NCBI GenBank assembly: GCA_008828725.1
Contig: MEHQ01003971.1
Span: 70,079 to 134,078 of the forward strand
Direction of reading: 5' to 3'
Source of the DNA: Saccharina japonica
Taxonomy: Eukaryota > Sar > Phaeophyceae > Laminariales > Laminariaceae
DNA: 64,000 nucleotides
Shown: positions 46,301 to 59,406 of the stretch, in pieces
Numbering within the stretch: the stretch's first letter is position 1
How the letters are laid out: each line of letters opens with the position of its first letter
The notes under the pieces: model-generated
What the model was told of the DNA's origin: nothing
The model's input: the letters and a program-made list of their open reading frames with translations, nothing else
The model's database searches: none
Position numbers and translations under genes: made by a program

Positions 46301-49300
46301 CCACTTCGCGACTCTAAAAGGGAAAACAAACTGTGGAAACCAGTGACGATTGTACCTTGTGTCACACGAGTACAGCCTGGGCTTCCAGCAAGAGTGTGTT
46401 CCCCAATTGAAATGCGCGTTGTACCGCGTGTGCACGGTACATATGGTGATATTTGTGACGTTGTACGGTTTTTTCTTGTCGCTTGGTATAGATCAGGACC
46501 CAATGGTTGATGGTCGTGACGCCGCCCCCCAAAAATGTCAATAACCCTAAGACGAGGCATCCACTGAGCGGACATCGGATATAGAGCGGATGCCACAACT
46601 ACTGTACGATCCGAGCCAAACCGCGAAGGGAATCGCTCCACCCGATAACTCCACCATATGTCCCGCGCAGGTATCCCAATCTCTCTTTTCCGAAACCTGA
46701 CACTCATATTCCCATACTGGTGTGTTTTATACCAGGGACCTGCAACGCAATATGTTGTCCAGCTTACCCGAGGACGCTTTCGTGGGCCTAGGGAACTTGG
46801 GACAGCTGTAAGTATGCCCGGGTCATCACCCCCCTTGCGTTGGCCACAAAGTACAAAGAGAGAAAAGGCATACGAACATTCGGCGCGTTACCTTTCATTT
46901 GCGTTTCTGCCGTTCTGCCGTTACAGGGGTCGTCTTTGGCCTTCGTCTGTTGATCTGCAATGCACCTATAGCAGGAACTTGTCCTTAATACGCACTCGTG
47001 CTATATAGGCTCGTACGGCTACGAGAGTAAGGCTGGCTTCGTCGTCCCTGTAGGATTTACTTGAAGTAGAATACTTGCATCCGTGGTGTGCAAATAATGC
47101 GCGTATTCAGAATGCATAACGATAGTCGCGTTCTTACCACTTCTACGAGCGGTGTTCTTGGGAGTATGAATGTTCTACGCGTACAAACATTGAGAGAGTG
47201 TCTGTTGCTCCGACTGCCTTAACACAGAGCGCTTGGTAGGGCCGCCAACGCGCAGAAGATAATATACAGTGGGGTGAACACTTGACAAGTTGAGCGCGAA
47301 CATATGGTGGATCGGATGTGAGCCAGGCCAGAGCCAGGGTAGAGCACAATATACCTGCTTGAGTGTCCGCCCAAGGAGAGCGAGCGTTTATGAGTGTAAT
47401 CGTTCCAGCGGGACAACAATAGGTTTGGGGGGGTGTCTAACAATTGGGTCAGTGCACGTTTTGATTCAGTTCCAACGTGTTAAAAAACGTGTAAAAACCA
47501 AATACTCACCTTTCTACTCGAACCTGGGCGGAGATGGCGAGTACAGTTCCTCATCGTTGCGTGGTTAAACTCTATTGTTCCCCCTTTGCCGCTTCACCTC
47601 AATAGGCGCCTCGATGGCAACGTGTTGACTACGCTTCCCGCCGGCCTTTTTGAAGGCGTGGGGTCTGACGATATCCTGCGGATCCTGTGAGTGCACCTAG
47701 ACCTTGTGTCAGACTGGTCGATCCTTTGCTACAAGCCGTTTCAGGTGGAATGTCACGTCGTATATTTGCGCCACCTTCAAGTGTTACAGGTCGTCCTGTC
47801 ATATCGCTTAGGGCCCAGTCACCCGCGGTCTGCATATATGCATGCCTTACAAAAACGAGCATGCTCCTTGCGTATAATATACCGATAACTGACTGAGCAG
47901 CCGTTCGCGGGCATGCCGGCGAAGCCTCGCGTATATGTGTCCCACGTTGTGTGAGCCACAAAAACATAGTTAGTGACAACAGCCGTGGCTGTGTTGCCAT
48001 CCGCACCTCTTTCACCTAATTTTCCCTTTCGTTGTTCCGTACGCGCATCATCTTCTCCTCGATCAGGTATCTGCAAGACAACCCAAACCTGCAATGCGTT
48101 CCCGCTGTGTAAGTAGCCCGTGTGAGGTATTTTTCTGTGCTGTGCCAGTAGGCGTAGTATGTGATTTCGCTTAGGCCCGGTATTTCGCTTATATTAAATA
48201 AAAACATACAGAGCCATGCCCTTGGCAAATTGACGAGGGCAAGGCAAGGGGATTCCTACCAGCCCTAAAGCTAACCGTTGTGTGCCCAATTATGTTTTGC
48301 GTATGGGGCATGAATATTGTTAGTTTACGCCCCATGCTCAGGGTACTAACGGTTGCGTGTATCAGATCCCGGGCGCGGGTGTAGACACACGTTGAATGTC
48401 GACGATGCGGTATGAAACCAATGCTTCGACACGTCCATCAAACCACGATCAGCATCATGTGGATCATAACCTGCGGTCATGGGATGATTTGCAGGATATG
48501 TACAGTACACATTCAGCCCAGGAAACATACATCCGATTGTGCAGGTGGTACGGCTCCCATCCAGAAACCTGAGCAGGATCATACAGTTAATATATTCCTA
48601 TTCCGTGCATACTCCCATGCAGTGAGAATCGTCAGTATGTCCGAACGTGTCAACAGTTCCCGGGTAATCCCCCCCCCCCTCCCGCGCGCCTTTGCCCACT
48701 GCCGTACGCAGCGTGTTTTCCAACGAGTGGTATGATGATGCATCCGAATCTTTATACACTACGGAGCTGCCTACTACAGCCGGATTGTGCGGTAAATACT
48801 CCGCGTGGCTCAGCTGGGTGTATCGAACTCATTCTGCAGACCTTCATGGTGATGATAGCCTTCCGTGGATGCTCATGTCGACATGTCGTTCCAACGGGAA
48901 GGAAGACGCACTTTCCGTTTGAGAGTGACACTGCCGTAGAGCACCCTGATGAATGTCAGCGGCGGGGTTAGAAAATGGCGTCGATAACGTACGGTATATT
49001 GTTCACTGGGCGAGTTTACTACAGTGGGCGATAAAGTAACCTCACGGGACTCGACTAGGTTCGTCCCGAGTTTGATTCGCTGAATATGAAATCAGCAACA
49101 CCCACACTTCAGGAAACTATGCATCACCCGTCTTACATATGTCCCCTGCCGAACGTCCGTACTGCCGAACAGAGTGCACCCCAGCAGCCGCGGTTTCGTG
49201 CTCGGGGGGACTAGTGTGTGTGCCCGGGGCGGACGGCTACACTTGCGTTGGTGAGACAAAACTGCGGTCAATACACAACGAAACACATCGCTACTGCCGC

Positions 49301-51225
49301 GGGCGTGCAAGATCTGGTACATTGCCAGGCTATTGCATCAGATCGGGAGCACGATACAAGCTTGGTAGCTGGGTGTGCTCACAGTGTTTGCTAGAGGTAT
49401 ATACGTACCGTACGTAGAGTGTTTTTATGCTGTAAAGGCGAGCCCGGTCCTGTTCGGCATCAAGCCCTAGACACGCGCTGCTCCGCCCGAAATATACAAA
49501 GCAACCTCACGATGCTAATTTTGACTCTTCAATTCAAATGAAAATTAGGTATTTCAGCTCACAATAGGTGCTTGACGTCGCATTTCACGTGCGTACATAC
49601 CTACAGTTCACTCAGCCGACACGCTATATGAATCGCACTTTCAGATATGCCTCCACGTTCAGGTGTATAGCGGTAGGTAACCAATACGAAATAACCAAAA
49701 CAATGCATGCGTCTCCGTAGATTAAACCGCGGCGTGCTGTATGCGGCATGGGTTTCACGTTGTTCGGCCGAAACGTTGGTCACTGGCGGCGCCTCTCAAC
49801 CATTTCACAACCCTCAAATTACCCAATGCCATCGAAGCCGGCTTGGGTATGTCACAATGTTATTCGTTAGAGGCCTATACATAGCTCATTAGGTTTCATA
49901 GTGAAGTTACTGTTCCTTGGCACGTTCTTCAGAGTCTGTTTTGACTTACAATAGTATGGAGATCATCACGAACGGAGCTACCCCATCAAACGAAACAAAG
50001 GCCGTAACTCGACCTTGCAGCATTGTTACTCGTGTATACCATTCTTATTCGTTATCAAGAATGTGTGCGTCCAATCAACTTTCGTTCGTGACGAGTATCG
50101 CATCTTACACCAAGAACAAATACCGTACGCTGTGTGACCCCTTTGTCTTTGTAACCAAATTACGTTGTACAAAAGCCTGTCTCGCATGCGTACCCGGCAC
50201 TGCCGTTAATATCAAACTTCGGCGCACTACATAAAATCGACCGTGCCCGTGTTGTCACTCCTTCCACACACCCCGCGTTTCGTTTGATATCCCACACAGA
50301 CGACAACGGCGGTATCACCGGAGACCCGCACATGTCCGGGCTGCGAGGTCAACACACTGAGTGGTCTGGCGTCGACGGCGGGTGGTACAGTCTCATCAAG
50401 GACGACGATAGCGAGCTGGACCTCAACGTCCGCCTGACTGCGCCCCTAGCTGCGGAGTTTCCCGACAGGCAGCTTGTTACAGGATTGGCCGTCATATCGG
50501 ACGGGCACTCGCTCGTGATCGAGGTGAAGAACCCCTACTCGGTAGCGACCACAGGCTGTCTCAATGGAAGCACGCCCTGTCTTGCGGACGGGGCTCTGCG
50601 GGTCACTTCAGACGGGCGCGAAGACATCGACCTTCTGCACCCTATGGACAGCACCATCATCCATTCTGTAACCATGGTGCTATCGGCGGCGAACCTGCCT
50701 GTGGAGTGCACAAAGTTCGGAGGGGACAAGATATGGGCGAAAACGTTTGCCGACATGCAAGCGGGTAACCGCCACCTACAGGATGACGAGAGCTTCGAGG
50801 AGTGGGTGGCCAACTCGGCGACCCTAGCAGCGCCGGAATGGTGTGCGAAGTACATATCCGAGCATGGCCTCGCACAGGTCCAATCCAAGTTCGCCACGTT
50901 CAGGATCCAGACGTCCTCTGTGACGGTGCGCCTAAATGTTGGGGTAAACTACCAAGGTGGCGGCGAGACGAACTGGGATGGGCGCCTGCTGCCCGACATC
51001 GAGTTCTGGCAGATGGATGTGGGCCTGGCCAACCTGGTCATTGGAGACGCCCTGACTGGAATTCTCGGCGAAACTTCGCGGCCTGTCCTGGACGAAGATC
51101 GCGTGGAGATCATGGAAGGACCCGGGGTTATCCGTGGTGCTGTGGAAGACTATCGTCTGTCCGGGCCTCTCGACCAGAGCTTCGCCCGACCCTCCCCGCC
51201 AAATGGTGGAAGCGGAATATCATGA
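40312..51225 (+). CDS. secreted LRR protein with C-terminal GDPH domain, 11 exons
   Basis: Hand-built model; all joins keep phase. Exons: 40312-40378, 41188-41236, 41708-41797, 43334-43405, 44293-44364, 45639-45710, 46736-46807, 47606-47686, 48067-48108, 49096-49250, 50300-51225 (1698 nt, 565 aa). Every donor is GTAAGT, GTGAGT or GTGAGA; every acceptor ends AG. Residues 1-22 form a signal peptide (MVWLTGTLTVVLALSLSPLG). Residues 23-68 are a Cys-rich N-cap (C27, C33, C44, C57). About 66-206 are five LRRs, e.g. LSNNGFTTIPSDLFEGM and LQRNMLSSLPEDAFVGL, closing with YLQDNPNLQCVP. Then a Cys-rich segment (CRTEC...CSGG...CVPG...YTCV), and from about 265 a domain opening GDPHMSGLRGQ and containing GILGETSRP, resembling the vWD-like/root-cap type fold. 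No transmembrane helix or kinase is seen, so secretion to the cell wall or surface is inferred. In-frame upstream ATGs (e.g. 40214) exist; 40312 was chosen for the signal peptide. The exon 10 acceptor (49094-49095) was chosen over a better-looking one at 49111-49112 because only it keeps frame. Function unknown; recognition or matrix role is inference. Confidence 0.8.
42596..42834 (-). mobile_element. MITE copy 2, 4-bp TSD family, in intron 3 of the LRR gene
   Basis: A 239-bp element with inverted termini close to GACTGGTGCTACGGTAGG, flanked by a perfect 4-bp duplication GGGC (42592-42595 and 42835-42838). It contains a perfect 20-bp palindrome at 42641-42660 built on CCACTCGGCCGAGTGG. It is full-length and inverted relative to the copy at 25739-26002. 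No coding capacity; presumably mobilised in trans by a DNA transposase. Superfamily not assigned. Confidence 0.85.
43334..48108 (+). other. one-repeat-per-exon LRR module array
   Basis: Exons at 43334, 44293, 45639 and 46736 are each exactly 72 nt and encode one 24-residue LRR. The exon at 47606 is 81 nt and the capping exon at 48067 is 42 nt. Every intron in this block interrupts the same codon position (phase 2), in the hydrophobic residue that ends one repeat and starts the next (TT|G, TT|A, CT|G). Any exon can therefore be skipped, duplicated or exchanged without a frameshift. Introns are about 0.4-1.3 kb. This is the architecture known from Ectocarpus LRR-ROCO receptor genes, where exon shuffling was inferred; here it occurs in a secreted protein. 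Confidence 0.85.
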
Positions 51226-54200
51226 TATGACGTTTTGGATTTCCTGCCGCCTTGTGGTTTAGCGACAGTCGAAATATGATTCCGGCGTTTTGCTCAAGAG
51301 TGGAAGGCGTGTCCCATGTAAGTGGAGTGGCGCGGTGTCTACTCCCGCCAGCAACGATACGCCGACGAGGGTTCATTATAACCAGAGCAGGTTCCTCTCC
51401 ATGGTCGTGGAAATCACGTCGATAAAACCCGGACGCGACAGCGCCAGAGGTGAAAGCGAGCAAGCCGCATGGCATAGTAGACGGCACCACACCCTAGCGA
51501 ACAACGTAGCCGTGGCATGCTGGTGGACAATTCATTGATTTTGGAACGAGCCCACACCAACCCAAATTGTGTGGGAAACTCTGTATGAACGCATATATCA
51601 GCAATTCGTCCATGCTCTGCCGAGGCCGGTGTAGATAGTCCAAGGGAAAACCCAAGGCGATGTACACGTAGGGCGCAACCAGGCCACGTCTCTGCAGCGT
51701 ATGGTATTTCGGTATTTGGCCTGCGTATACCTATACTACAAAATAAAGTGTTCCTGAGCGACGTAGATCCGCCGTGAAGCAAGACGCATATGAAGGAACT
51801 GAGCGAGGTTTGTAGGAACAAACAAGAAAACAAGAAAAAGGGTTGGGGCACTACACATTATTTGGGGGCAGGGGATAAGGAGGTTTTATGATATAAGGCA
51901 GTACGTATTCATTTCCATACCAATATGTATATGCGAGAGTTCGCATGCGCGCCGAGATGCACCGGCACCCATTCCACAGGGCGACGTGTCTCGCTACATA
52001 TCAGAATTGACAATAGAAGAAAGCAGTAAGAAGGTGCTAGGGTATATTGAGGGCCAGAAACAAAGCGAACATTGCCGACATGTGATCATATGTTGTTAAA
52101 AGAGCATAACAACGAGAGGTTGAGTTTGTTCGCGGTCGAGTTGATATTGACATTGATATTGATAGCACGTATGCGCATTGGTCATACGTATTTGAGGACA
52201 AAAAAAACATTAATCGTGATGCCGGGGACACGCGGTTTTGGTGAAGGCAAGTTTCCGGAGCTAGGTATGATGTTATGATGGGGGCAGTGACGGGGAGGTG
52301 TACGCTTGGCCTGTGTTTATGGAAAATATATAGTCCGGAAGAAAGCCTGGAGCTGATTGATCAGTCTTCGTAAACGTGCGAGCTCACTTTAGGTTCTGGA
52401 GTTTGGGCTTCAGCTTCTCGTTTTCGTTTTCGTTTTTGAGCTTTCGGGAAAGTAGCCGGTATTCGTACGCTGACAGCAGAAAGGCGGGTGTTGATTTTGA
52501 TAATGTCTTAGTTTGGTTAAGGTGCTCCGATGACATATTGCGAACATCAAGGTACAACATTTTGTTTTCGAATCGAGATGTATGGACGGAGAATTTCATA
52601 CATGTCGGAGGTATATGGATTGCTATTGAGATTTTGTGTCGAGGGCATAAAACGGTGATAATTGAATATCATTTCAGACGATGCAGGGAAAAATCTCTGT
52701 TTTTGTCGGAGTAATATACAAAGAGTATATATACATGTAGTTCAGCCGATATCGATTTTCGGATTCTAGGACAGTCGATTGAGCAACCAGAAGGGGGGAT
52801 GTCGGAGTTTCGTGTACCGGTGCTCAACACTGACTTCCGTGACTTGTGTAACTGTCTTTGTTCTACGAAGACAGCGGCGGATTTGCCTTTCCTCATACGG
52901 GGGCCTTCACTAGGGGCCTACGGATGCATGTTTGACGAGAGAGGAGTCTACTCTCCCGAGTGTTTCATGAAGTGTTTTATATGTTGGATTTTATCTATAT
53001 TTGGATAGCATTAACGTTGTCATGACGGCCGACTGTGCTACGAACAGGGTGGTTGTTGGATTGGTTCGTACGAAAGTCTGGTTTGTCTGATTTGAGTAGC
53101 CACCATCGTTCAAGGCTGCGGAAGGATTCTGCTTCACCGAGTGGGAGCGCCGTCAGAGGCTCCCATGTGTTCCCTATTGTTCAGAAAGGACTCCAAGGAA
53201 GGGATGGCCTATATCTCACTTGTTCTTCTCCATAAATTATGCCTGTTTCACGATAACTACATCGCCTCACAGCAAACTCCCGCCATGGGTCTGTCTTAAT
53301 AAATTTACGTTGGAACATCGAACGAGGCATACGTTTTGTCAAAAAGGAGGAACATGTGCTATTAATAAACCAAGTTTGTAGTTTGTTGGGGTCATTTCCC
53401 TCCCGCGAGTTGTAGTCGAAAGGCGGGAGGCATCCTCGCGCATGTTTGGGCGCTACAGTGCCGTCAGCCCAACACGGTGCCCACAAGAAAAACACAAGGA
53501 TGTTCACGCTGTTCATCGGCTGTGGGCGTCTTGTCAGCGCGTCGCGATTGGACTTGGTACCAGGTTGGGGCACGCGTGGGCACTTTCACTACCGGCCCCG
53601 TTTGCGTGGACAGGGCGGGGATATACCTCCATTTGATGGCTCCCCTTCGATTGTTCCCATATGTACGATTGTATCTATGCTACGACGACGAAATGCACAT
53701 TGACTGACAAACACACGTAAACTAACAAGATGCGCCCGGCGCCGGAGCGATGGGAAATATAGGGAGATCGTCTTCAACCGGTCTTGTGTGCCGCAAGGAG
53801 CTGAGCGAGGGCGCCCTGGTAGGCAGGGAGGCCTATATTGACTAGTATGGAGCCTGGTGACGCTTGTGAAACAAATTACGGCGGAGACACATCGTTTGAT
53901 CCTATTCGGTTCTTGGCTTCAGGTCTACAGTGGAACGCTTAGGTATATGTTGTAGAGTAGGCGTGCGTAGTGGCCGTTTGGCCACATATTCAAAAACAAA
54001 CTTGGAAAAAGATAAGATATTCGCAAACAATATTCGCTCTCTAAAATGTCAGTAAACAGATTAAGGTCGCGGAGCGCAGCTCACACGTCTTGTAGTCGAG
54101 AGGCGTGCTTCATGTTTCGCAATTTTGCTTTCGAAACTCGAATCGTAGATGTCACAATCATAGTAACACATTCGTACTAAGACGCTAGATGATTTCAGGA

Positions 54201-57200
54201 GAGATTTAACGCTGCATCGTGAGCTGAACGACATGTATCATGTGTGACGTTTATCTGTGTGCATCATGACACCAACCGATATTTCCCCATATTGGCTTGT
54301 CCATAGGAGCTGCAGTTCAGTCGAACATCTGCCGTGTCGCAAACAACGATTTAGCTACGGTGTTCAGCTCTTACCTCCGAATGACACAGTACCCGCACAC
54401 GAATCCCACCACCAGCGATTCCACTTTGCTTTCCCGCCGATCTCAGGCGTTTTTAGTCGAGTACGTGTTTCACACCCCACATATATTCTTGTAACCGTCC
54501 ACGACCCGAGACAAACTCAAGGACCAAGGGATACCAGACGCAGAGGAACCGCTTCACAAACACATCGACACCCGGAGAGACACACATATGAGGGAAGCCA
54601 AGGATGGTATACAGTAGAGGCAAGTGAGGACAACCTCAAATTAACAGTACTCAAGTCAGCTGTAGCATACAGCAACACTGTTTTGCCCACTCCAGGAGAC
54701 AAAGACAAAACTAGCTACAGCAGTGTCAACTAATGGGCAGAAACACCATACTTTCGTATATTTGTGGAAGTGTAACCGTCCCACGCGATCCGCCATTTCA
54801 TTCGCTTCGTCGACAGCACTAACATACCAGTGCATGTGCAAAATATATATATATTAAATTTTCTAAAAACAAGTATATCTCGACTCGATCTCGCCGAGAT
54901 ATCCGCGAAAACTCGAAAACAACTTTTAAAAAATAAGTTTTTGCGTATAACAAATGTCGTTGTCGATCAACATGAAGTTTGGTCGTGACAGTGCTGAAGA
55001 CACAATGAGAAGGTCGATGTAAGTCTCGTTGCCTAGTTAACCACCCATCAACAGATATGGCCAAAACTCGATTCCATATATAAGGCAAGTAATTACGGGA
55101 AAATAAATGGCATTTCCGCCATGCCCCGACCAGTTTTGAGAGTTATACTCTGACATTCTGACCACGTCTTTGAACCGTACGTGCGAAGACGACTTGCCGA
55201 CTGCCCTCTTTGTTTTTGTTTTAATTTAAGTAGTTTTGATCGCATTCGTATAGTTTTCGATTTTTGGATCGTTGTATCTCTCTTGAGGAACAAAACAAAA
55301 CAAAGGGCAGGCGGCAAGTGTGTTGATTAGTACATCATCTAGACTGTGTCCAAATTCCAGGTCCGAATTCGTAGCATTGGTCGGGGCGTGGCCAATCTGC
55401 TTTAAAACCGTTATTTTGGCCGGCCCAGCTCGTACCCATGTGGATGAGCCTTCGTGGCGGCCGAAAACCATTATAACAAACTGCAAGAGCACAGCAATAT
55501 CATAGCCCCCACCCTCAGGCACGACAACACTCAGCCGCACAACAACCCACCCACCCACCCAAGGATGGCCCCGCTCAAGAACCCACCCAGCCGCCACGTG
55601 CTACCGCAATACAGCAGCACAGCAGTATGTAGACGAGGAGCGTGGTGCTGTCCTTTCGTACAGGTGAGCAAGCGTACCACACAACAAAACCAGGGACACC
55701 AAGGTAGAGGTACTCCCCAGCGAGTAAACCCGTCACAGGGAAGTCGGGTTTTGACAACAGTTAAATCGGGTGCAGCCAATTCTCGGGTAAAGCCGGGTAC
55801 TCGGACAACCCAGTTCATTCAAGGTCGTCAAGAGCTGCGACACGCGGAAGATAGTGCGTCCTACTATGTGATGTCTTAACGGGAACTCTAACCATCGAAC
55901 AACAGAGTAACAGAGCGTCGGGTATTCCTGACTCATTGCCTCGTATTATTTAATGCCGCTACGTAGTGGTACGCGAACGAGCAGATGCCCACACCAATAC
56001 CCCTGAACTGAGTATACCCAGGTAGTGAAAGGAATTGACATTGTGCAAGGCATAGTACGTGGAGTTTCAAGGTGCCCATGTCAGACAGATGTCATTGCTC
56101 AAGGAAAATAAAAGCACACCTATAGTCGTACACCGGTCGTAAACTCAACCGACACGGAACAGAAACGAGTATGAACAATAATAGTGGAAACTCCGGGAAC
56201 AAAATGCAACAGTCTTGAGTTCCAGCTGCAATTAGTTCCTACCCGCGGGGAGCTTGTTTCCTGTCGATTTAAAAGCTTCTTGCTGATATTGTGAGATACA
56301 CTAAACGAGGGACACGTCAAACATAGGGGTACCCCGGGTTCTCGAACCCGCCGAGTACCCGGGTTCTGGTCACCCCTAAAACACGCGGGTTTCAAGTTAA
56401 ACCTGAACCCGTCGCTGGTTTTGCCCATCCGGGTTGTATCCACCGGGAAACACCTCGACAGCACGGAGACGACAGCACTCAACCACGTACGAACTAAATC
56501 CATTGACGCACTCACCCACCAACCCACCCACAACGTGGTACTATAGTGCACAATAGAGTACAGCAGTACAACAGGTTGTACGCGAAGAGCACGATTATAC
56601 TGGGTATACCTTACTGGGGGGCTTCCCTTCTTCGTTCTTATTACGGAGGGTAATAGTAACTAGGACCAAATATTCTTGGTACAAATAAGTGAATATGTTG
56701 ATTTTTGTGTCTACTGTAGGTGTTATTTACTCTGATCACGCGTAATAGTAACGGGTCCAGGCGCAACGTCCACAACTCCCACTTCACAAGCGACTGCAAA
56801 GCATGAGCACACCCGGCCACAAAATAAGGCACTCAAAACGTTAAACGTAGCACATTAACGACAACGACGCCCCGGTCTAGCTCCGCAAAAGATCGCTGAC
56901 GCCACGGACTAAAGAGTAACACTCACTCACTCTGAATGGTTTCCTGGATGCCCTTCCACCACCCATGCACCCTCGTTCCTGCGGCGTCCTTGTCCAGCTG
57001 CCCTTTTTTGGCGCCCTCCTTTATTGCTTACATGCTCTTCCACCTGCTGTTGGACGAGAACCAAGCCACGTTTAGCTGCCGTGTCATGTTTAACACCTTT
57101 GTTCGACGTGCGCTCTCCGAGACAAATATCAACCAGAGGGATTATTCCGCCTCACGCCTCACACAACGACACAAGCGAGAGGGGTATACGCGGTGTGCAA

Positions 57201-58045
57201 TGCAAAGCGAGCTCGTTCTCTCCGCGGCATGTTCATGTGCAAGATCTTCTTTCAAGACTACGCGTTATATCGCTTTGCTGCGTGCACTACTGTAATAACG
57301 CCAACGACCGGTGACCAACCAGGTAGCTGTGCGTCCGCAGCGTGCATGCCACGCAATGACACACATGCCCACCCGCGCGACGACCACCGCGCTAAGTGCG
57401 CTTGTAACACGCGTGGCGCCAGTTCGACTGTGCACATTGCACTCACACGAGTACGCATTGAACCCGTACCTCGTATTAGATGCACATGCCAGGGACACCG
57501 ATGCACGCATACCTTGGCGACCCCTTTATGAGCTCACGACACAGACACCTATAGACAACAGTATTAAGGGGGGGGGGCGAGGTACTGAGGACCAAAGACG
57601 GTATACGAGTATAAACGTTTAGGGGGGTACGTCTTGGCTCATTAAGAGGTTCTGGTTACTACGTACTACGTGCGTGTGTTTGCTGCCCCTCAACAGGGTG
57701 AACGCCGGATATGAGTTGAGAAAGGGAGCACACAAAAGGCAGATCAGGTATTCATTAATTACCTGTGTGTTGCAGGGCAGACATATCCCTGGTGTACTAC
57801 GCTGTGCATGGCCGACGAGTAAACGTGATGTTGTCCGGCGGCAGCCGAAGTCATTTACACGATCAAGGTGATTGTGGAAGGGTAGGACATGTACGTCACA
57901 GATCCCCCTCCACAACATGTTGCCAACCAGTCAGATCGTCTACATCGTACTTATTAATAGTATGTACAAGATACAGGGGTTGAAAAAACAAAATGCGCCT
58001 ACTCCTTGCCTACGTCTACAATGAATTATGTCCTGCTTGTCGTAC
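51226..58045. other. no supported gene; start is probable LRR 3' UTR
   Basis: Brown algal 3' UTRs are often long, so the first several hundred bases may be transcribed. Open frames up to 158 codons (54257-54733) lack motifs. Features seen: TTTTCG repeats (52420-52437), CCCACCCACCCACCC (about 55547-55561) and a GGGTACCCGGGTTC-rich patch (56328-56400). Confidence 0.4.
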
Positions 58046-59406
58046 TTACTTCTCGGCTGGGGCCTCGTAGTCGATCACCTTGAGGTGCTCCCACATTTTG
58101 GACACCCCTTCTTGCGTGTATCCCTCGTGCGAAACGGATTTGCAAGCCAAACGCCGCTGCTCGTCCATCCGGGGATTGCGCGAAGTCCCCACCAATCCTC
58201 TTCCACAGCGACCCCTCCCCCCCGTGCTCCTTCTTGTCGTCGACGTTGCGGTCTTTCGAGGGTTGCTCGCTGTTGCACACGGTCACGTAACGGACTTCGC
58301 TGAAGATGAGCGCCACCAGTCTAGCAGCATGGGGAGCCTGAAGGGCGTGTTGCCCCGCTTTGGACTGCGGCTCGTCTGCCTTCTCCTTCCCCTTCGTCTC
58401 CCGTGCATGCCGTTTGTAGATAGGAGTGCATTTGGGGGGCATTTTCCACTCGGGCTCACCACCCTCCGAATATGTCCATTCGCCCTCGACCTCAGCTGCT
58501 TGATGGCGTCAGGTCTCTTTGTGTTCGTTATGGACGTGTTCACATCGTCGTCCCCGTAGCCGTAACGATGCCCCGCCTTCTTATTCGCCTCGACGAGCCA
58601 CCTGAAGTCTCCCCGTAGGGCATGGAGAGGCCAGTCGCCATACTCGGGTTATTTGTCACGGATCGTTTGCGGTGGTGTGCTCGGCGCTGGCTCCGAGGAA
58701 TCTGAAGCGTCGACATCAATACACTCACCCGCTGTTCCTCGAGGCTTCTGCTGTACTTGCCCAGGGCCCACCTCGTTAGTTGACCTCGATGCCCCCCCGA
58801 TCAGTCGGTGAAAGGATCGAGGACTTCGTCGTGTTGGAGGAAGGCGGCCCAGGACGGGGCTGGTGGGCGGCTTGAGGATACGACGAAGATATACCTGGGT
58901 GGTGAGTTGGAGGAGGTGGCACCGCTGCTCCTGGTGCTGCTGTGGCTACCAGGACAACATCAGTAGGATAAGGATGGTCGTGTCCGCCAGTTGACCCCAG
59001 CAATGTCCTGTTACTGCTAAGACAGCCCCGGAAGGACAGGAATAAGCGGGTGCCCAACACCGCGTGGTGCGGTAGGTGTGAAGGAAGTGCCGTGCGCCGC
59101 GATGCCCCAAGCAACCCACGGTCTTCCTCCCGGGTGTACGGGGCTCTGAGAGCTTGGTGCCGAGGTCAAGCTTTGTGAGCTTGGGATTATACCAACAGTA
59201 GGACCCGCAACCTCGATCTGCGGGGGTCTGCTAGGATTCATGCTGAAATGGTCATCCTCGCTATATTTGCCCGGGTGCGACATATCTCCGCGTCTCGCCT
59301 GCTGTGCTGCTGTGCTGCTATCCTCCCTCGATGTTCTTGACGCTGCGCTGCTGCGGCGTCTCTTTTTTGTTTTCGCCGCTGCTGCGCCTGCAGTGTACTG
59401 CTGTGG
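58046..59406 (-). pseudogene. unrecognised protein gene, frame-broken
   Basis: Coding-like sequence runs 5' to 3' on the minus strand in a changing frame. It starts after a TGA with a basic stretch (KTKKRRRSSAAS), then MSHPGKYSEDDHFSMNPS and a Pro/Ser-rich linker (PPPPTHHPGISSSYPQAAHQ). It changes frame at a run of seven G (58792-58798), continues ASRSTNEVGPGQVQQKPRG, meets TAA (58649-58651) just before PEYGDWPLHALRGDFRWLVE. It changes frame again near 58497 (EGEWTYSEGGEPEWKMPPKC, RLVALIFSEVRYVTVCNSEQ, GGEGSLWKRIGGDF) and again near 58175 to end DEQRRLACKSVSHEGYTQEG, SKMWEHLKVIDYEAPAEK. A GTAAGT overlaps the final stop, so a further exon is possible. The charged, helical C-terminal half suggests a nuclear or DNA-binding protein, but no family is recognised. 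Confidence 0.5.

Noticed and set aside
49113..49250. Alternative start of exon 10 after the TTCAG at 49108-49112
   Set aside because: Looks like a good acceptor, but gives a frame conflict with exon 9; the AG at 49094-49095 keeps phase.
54257..54733. 158-codon open frame
   Set aside because: No motif, no signal peptide, unremarkable composition; may be chance.
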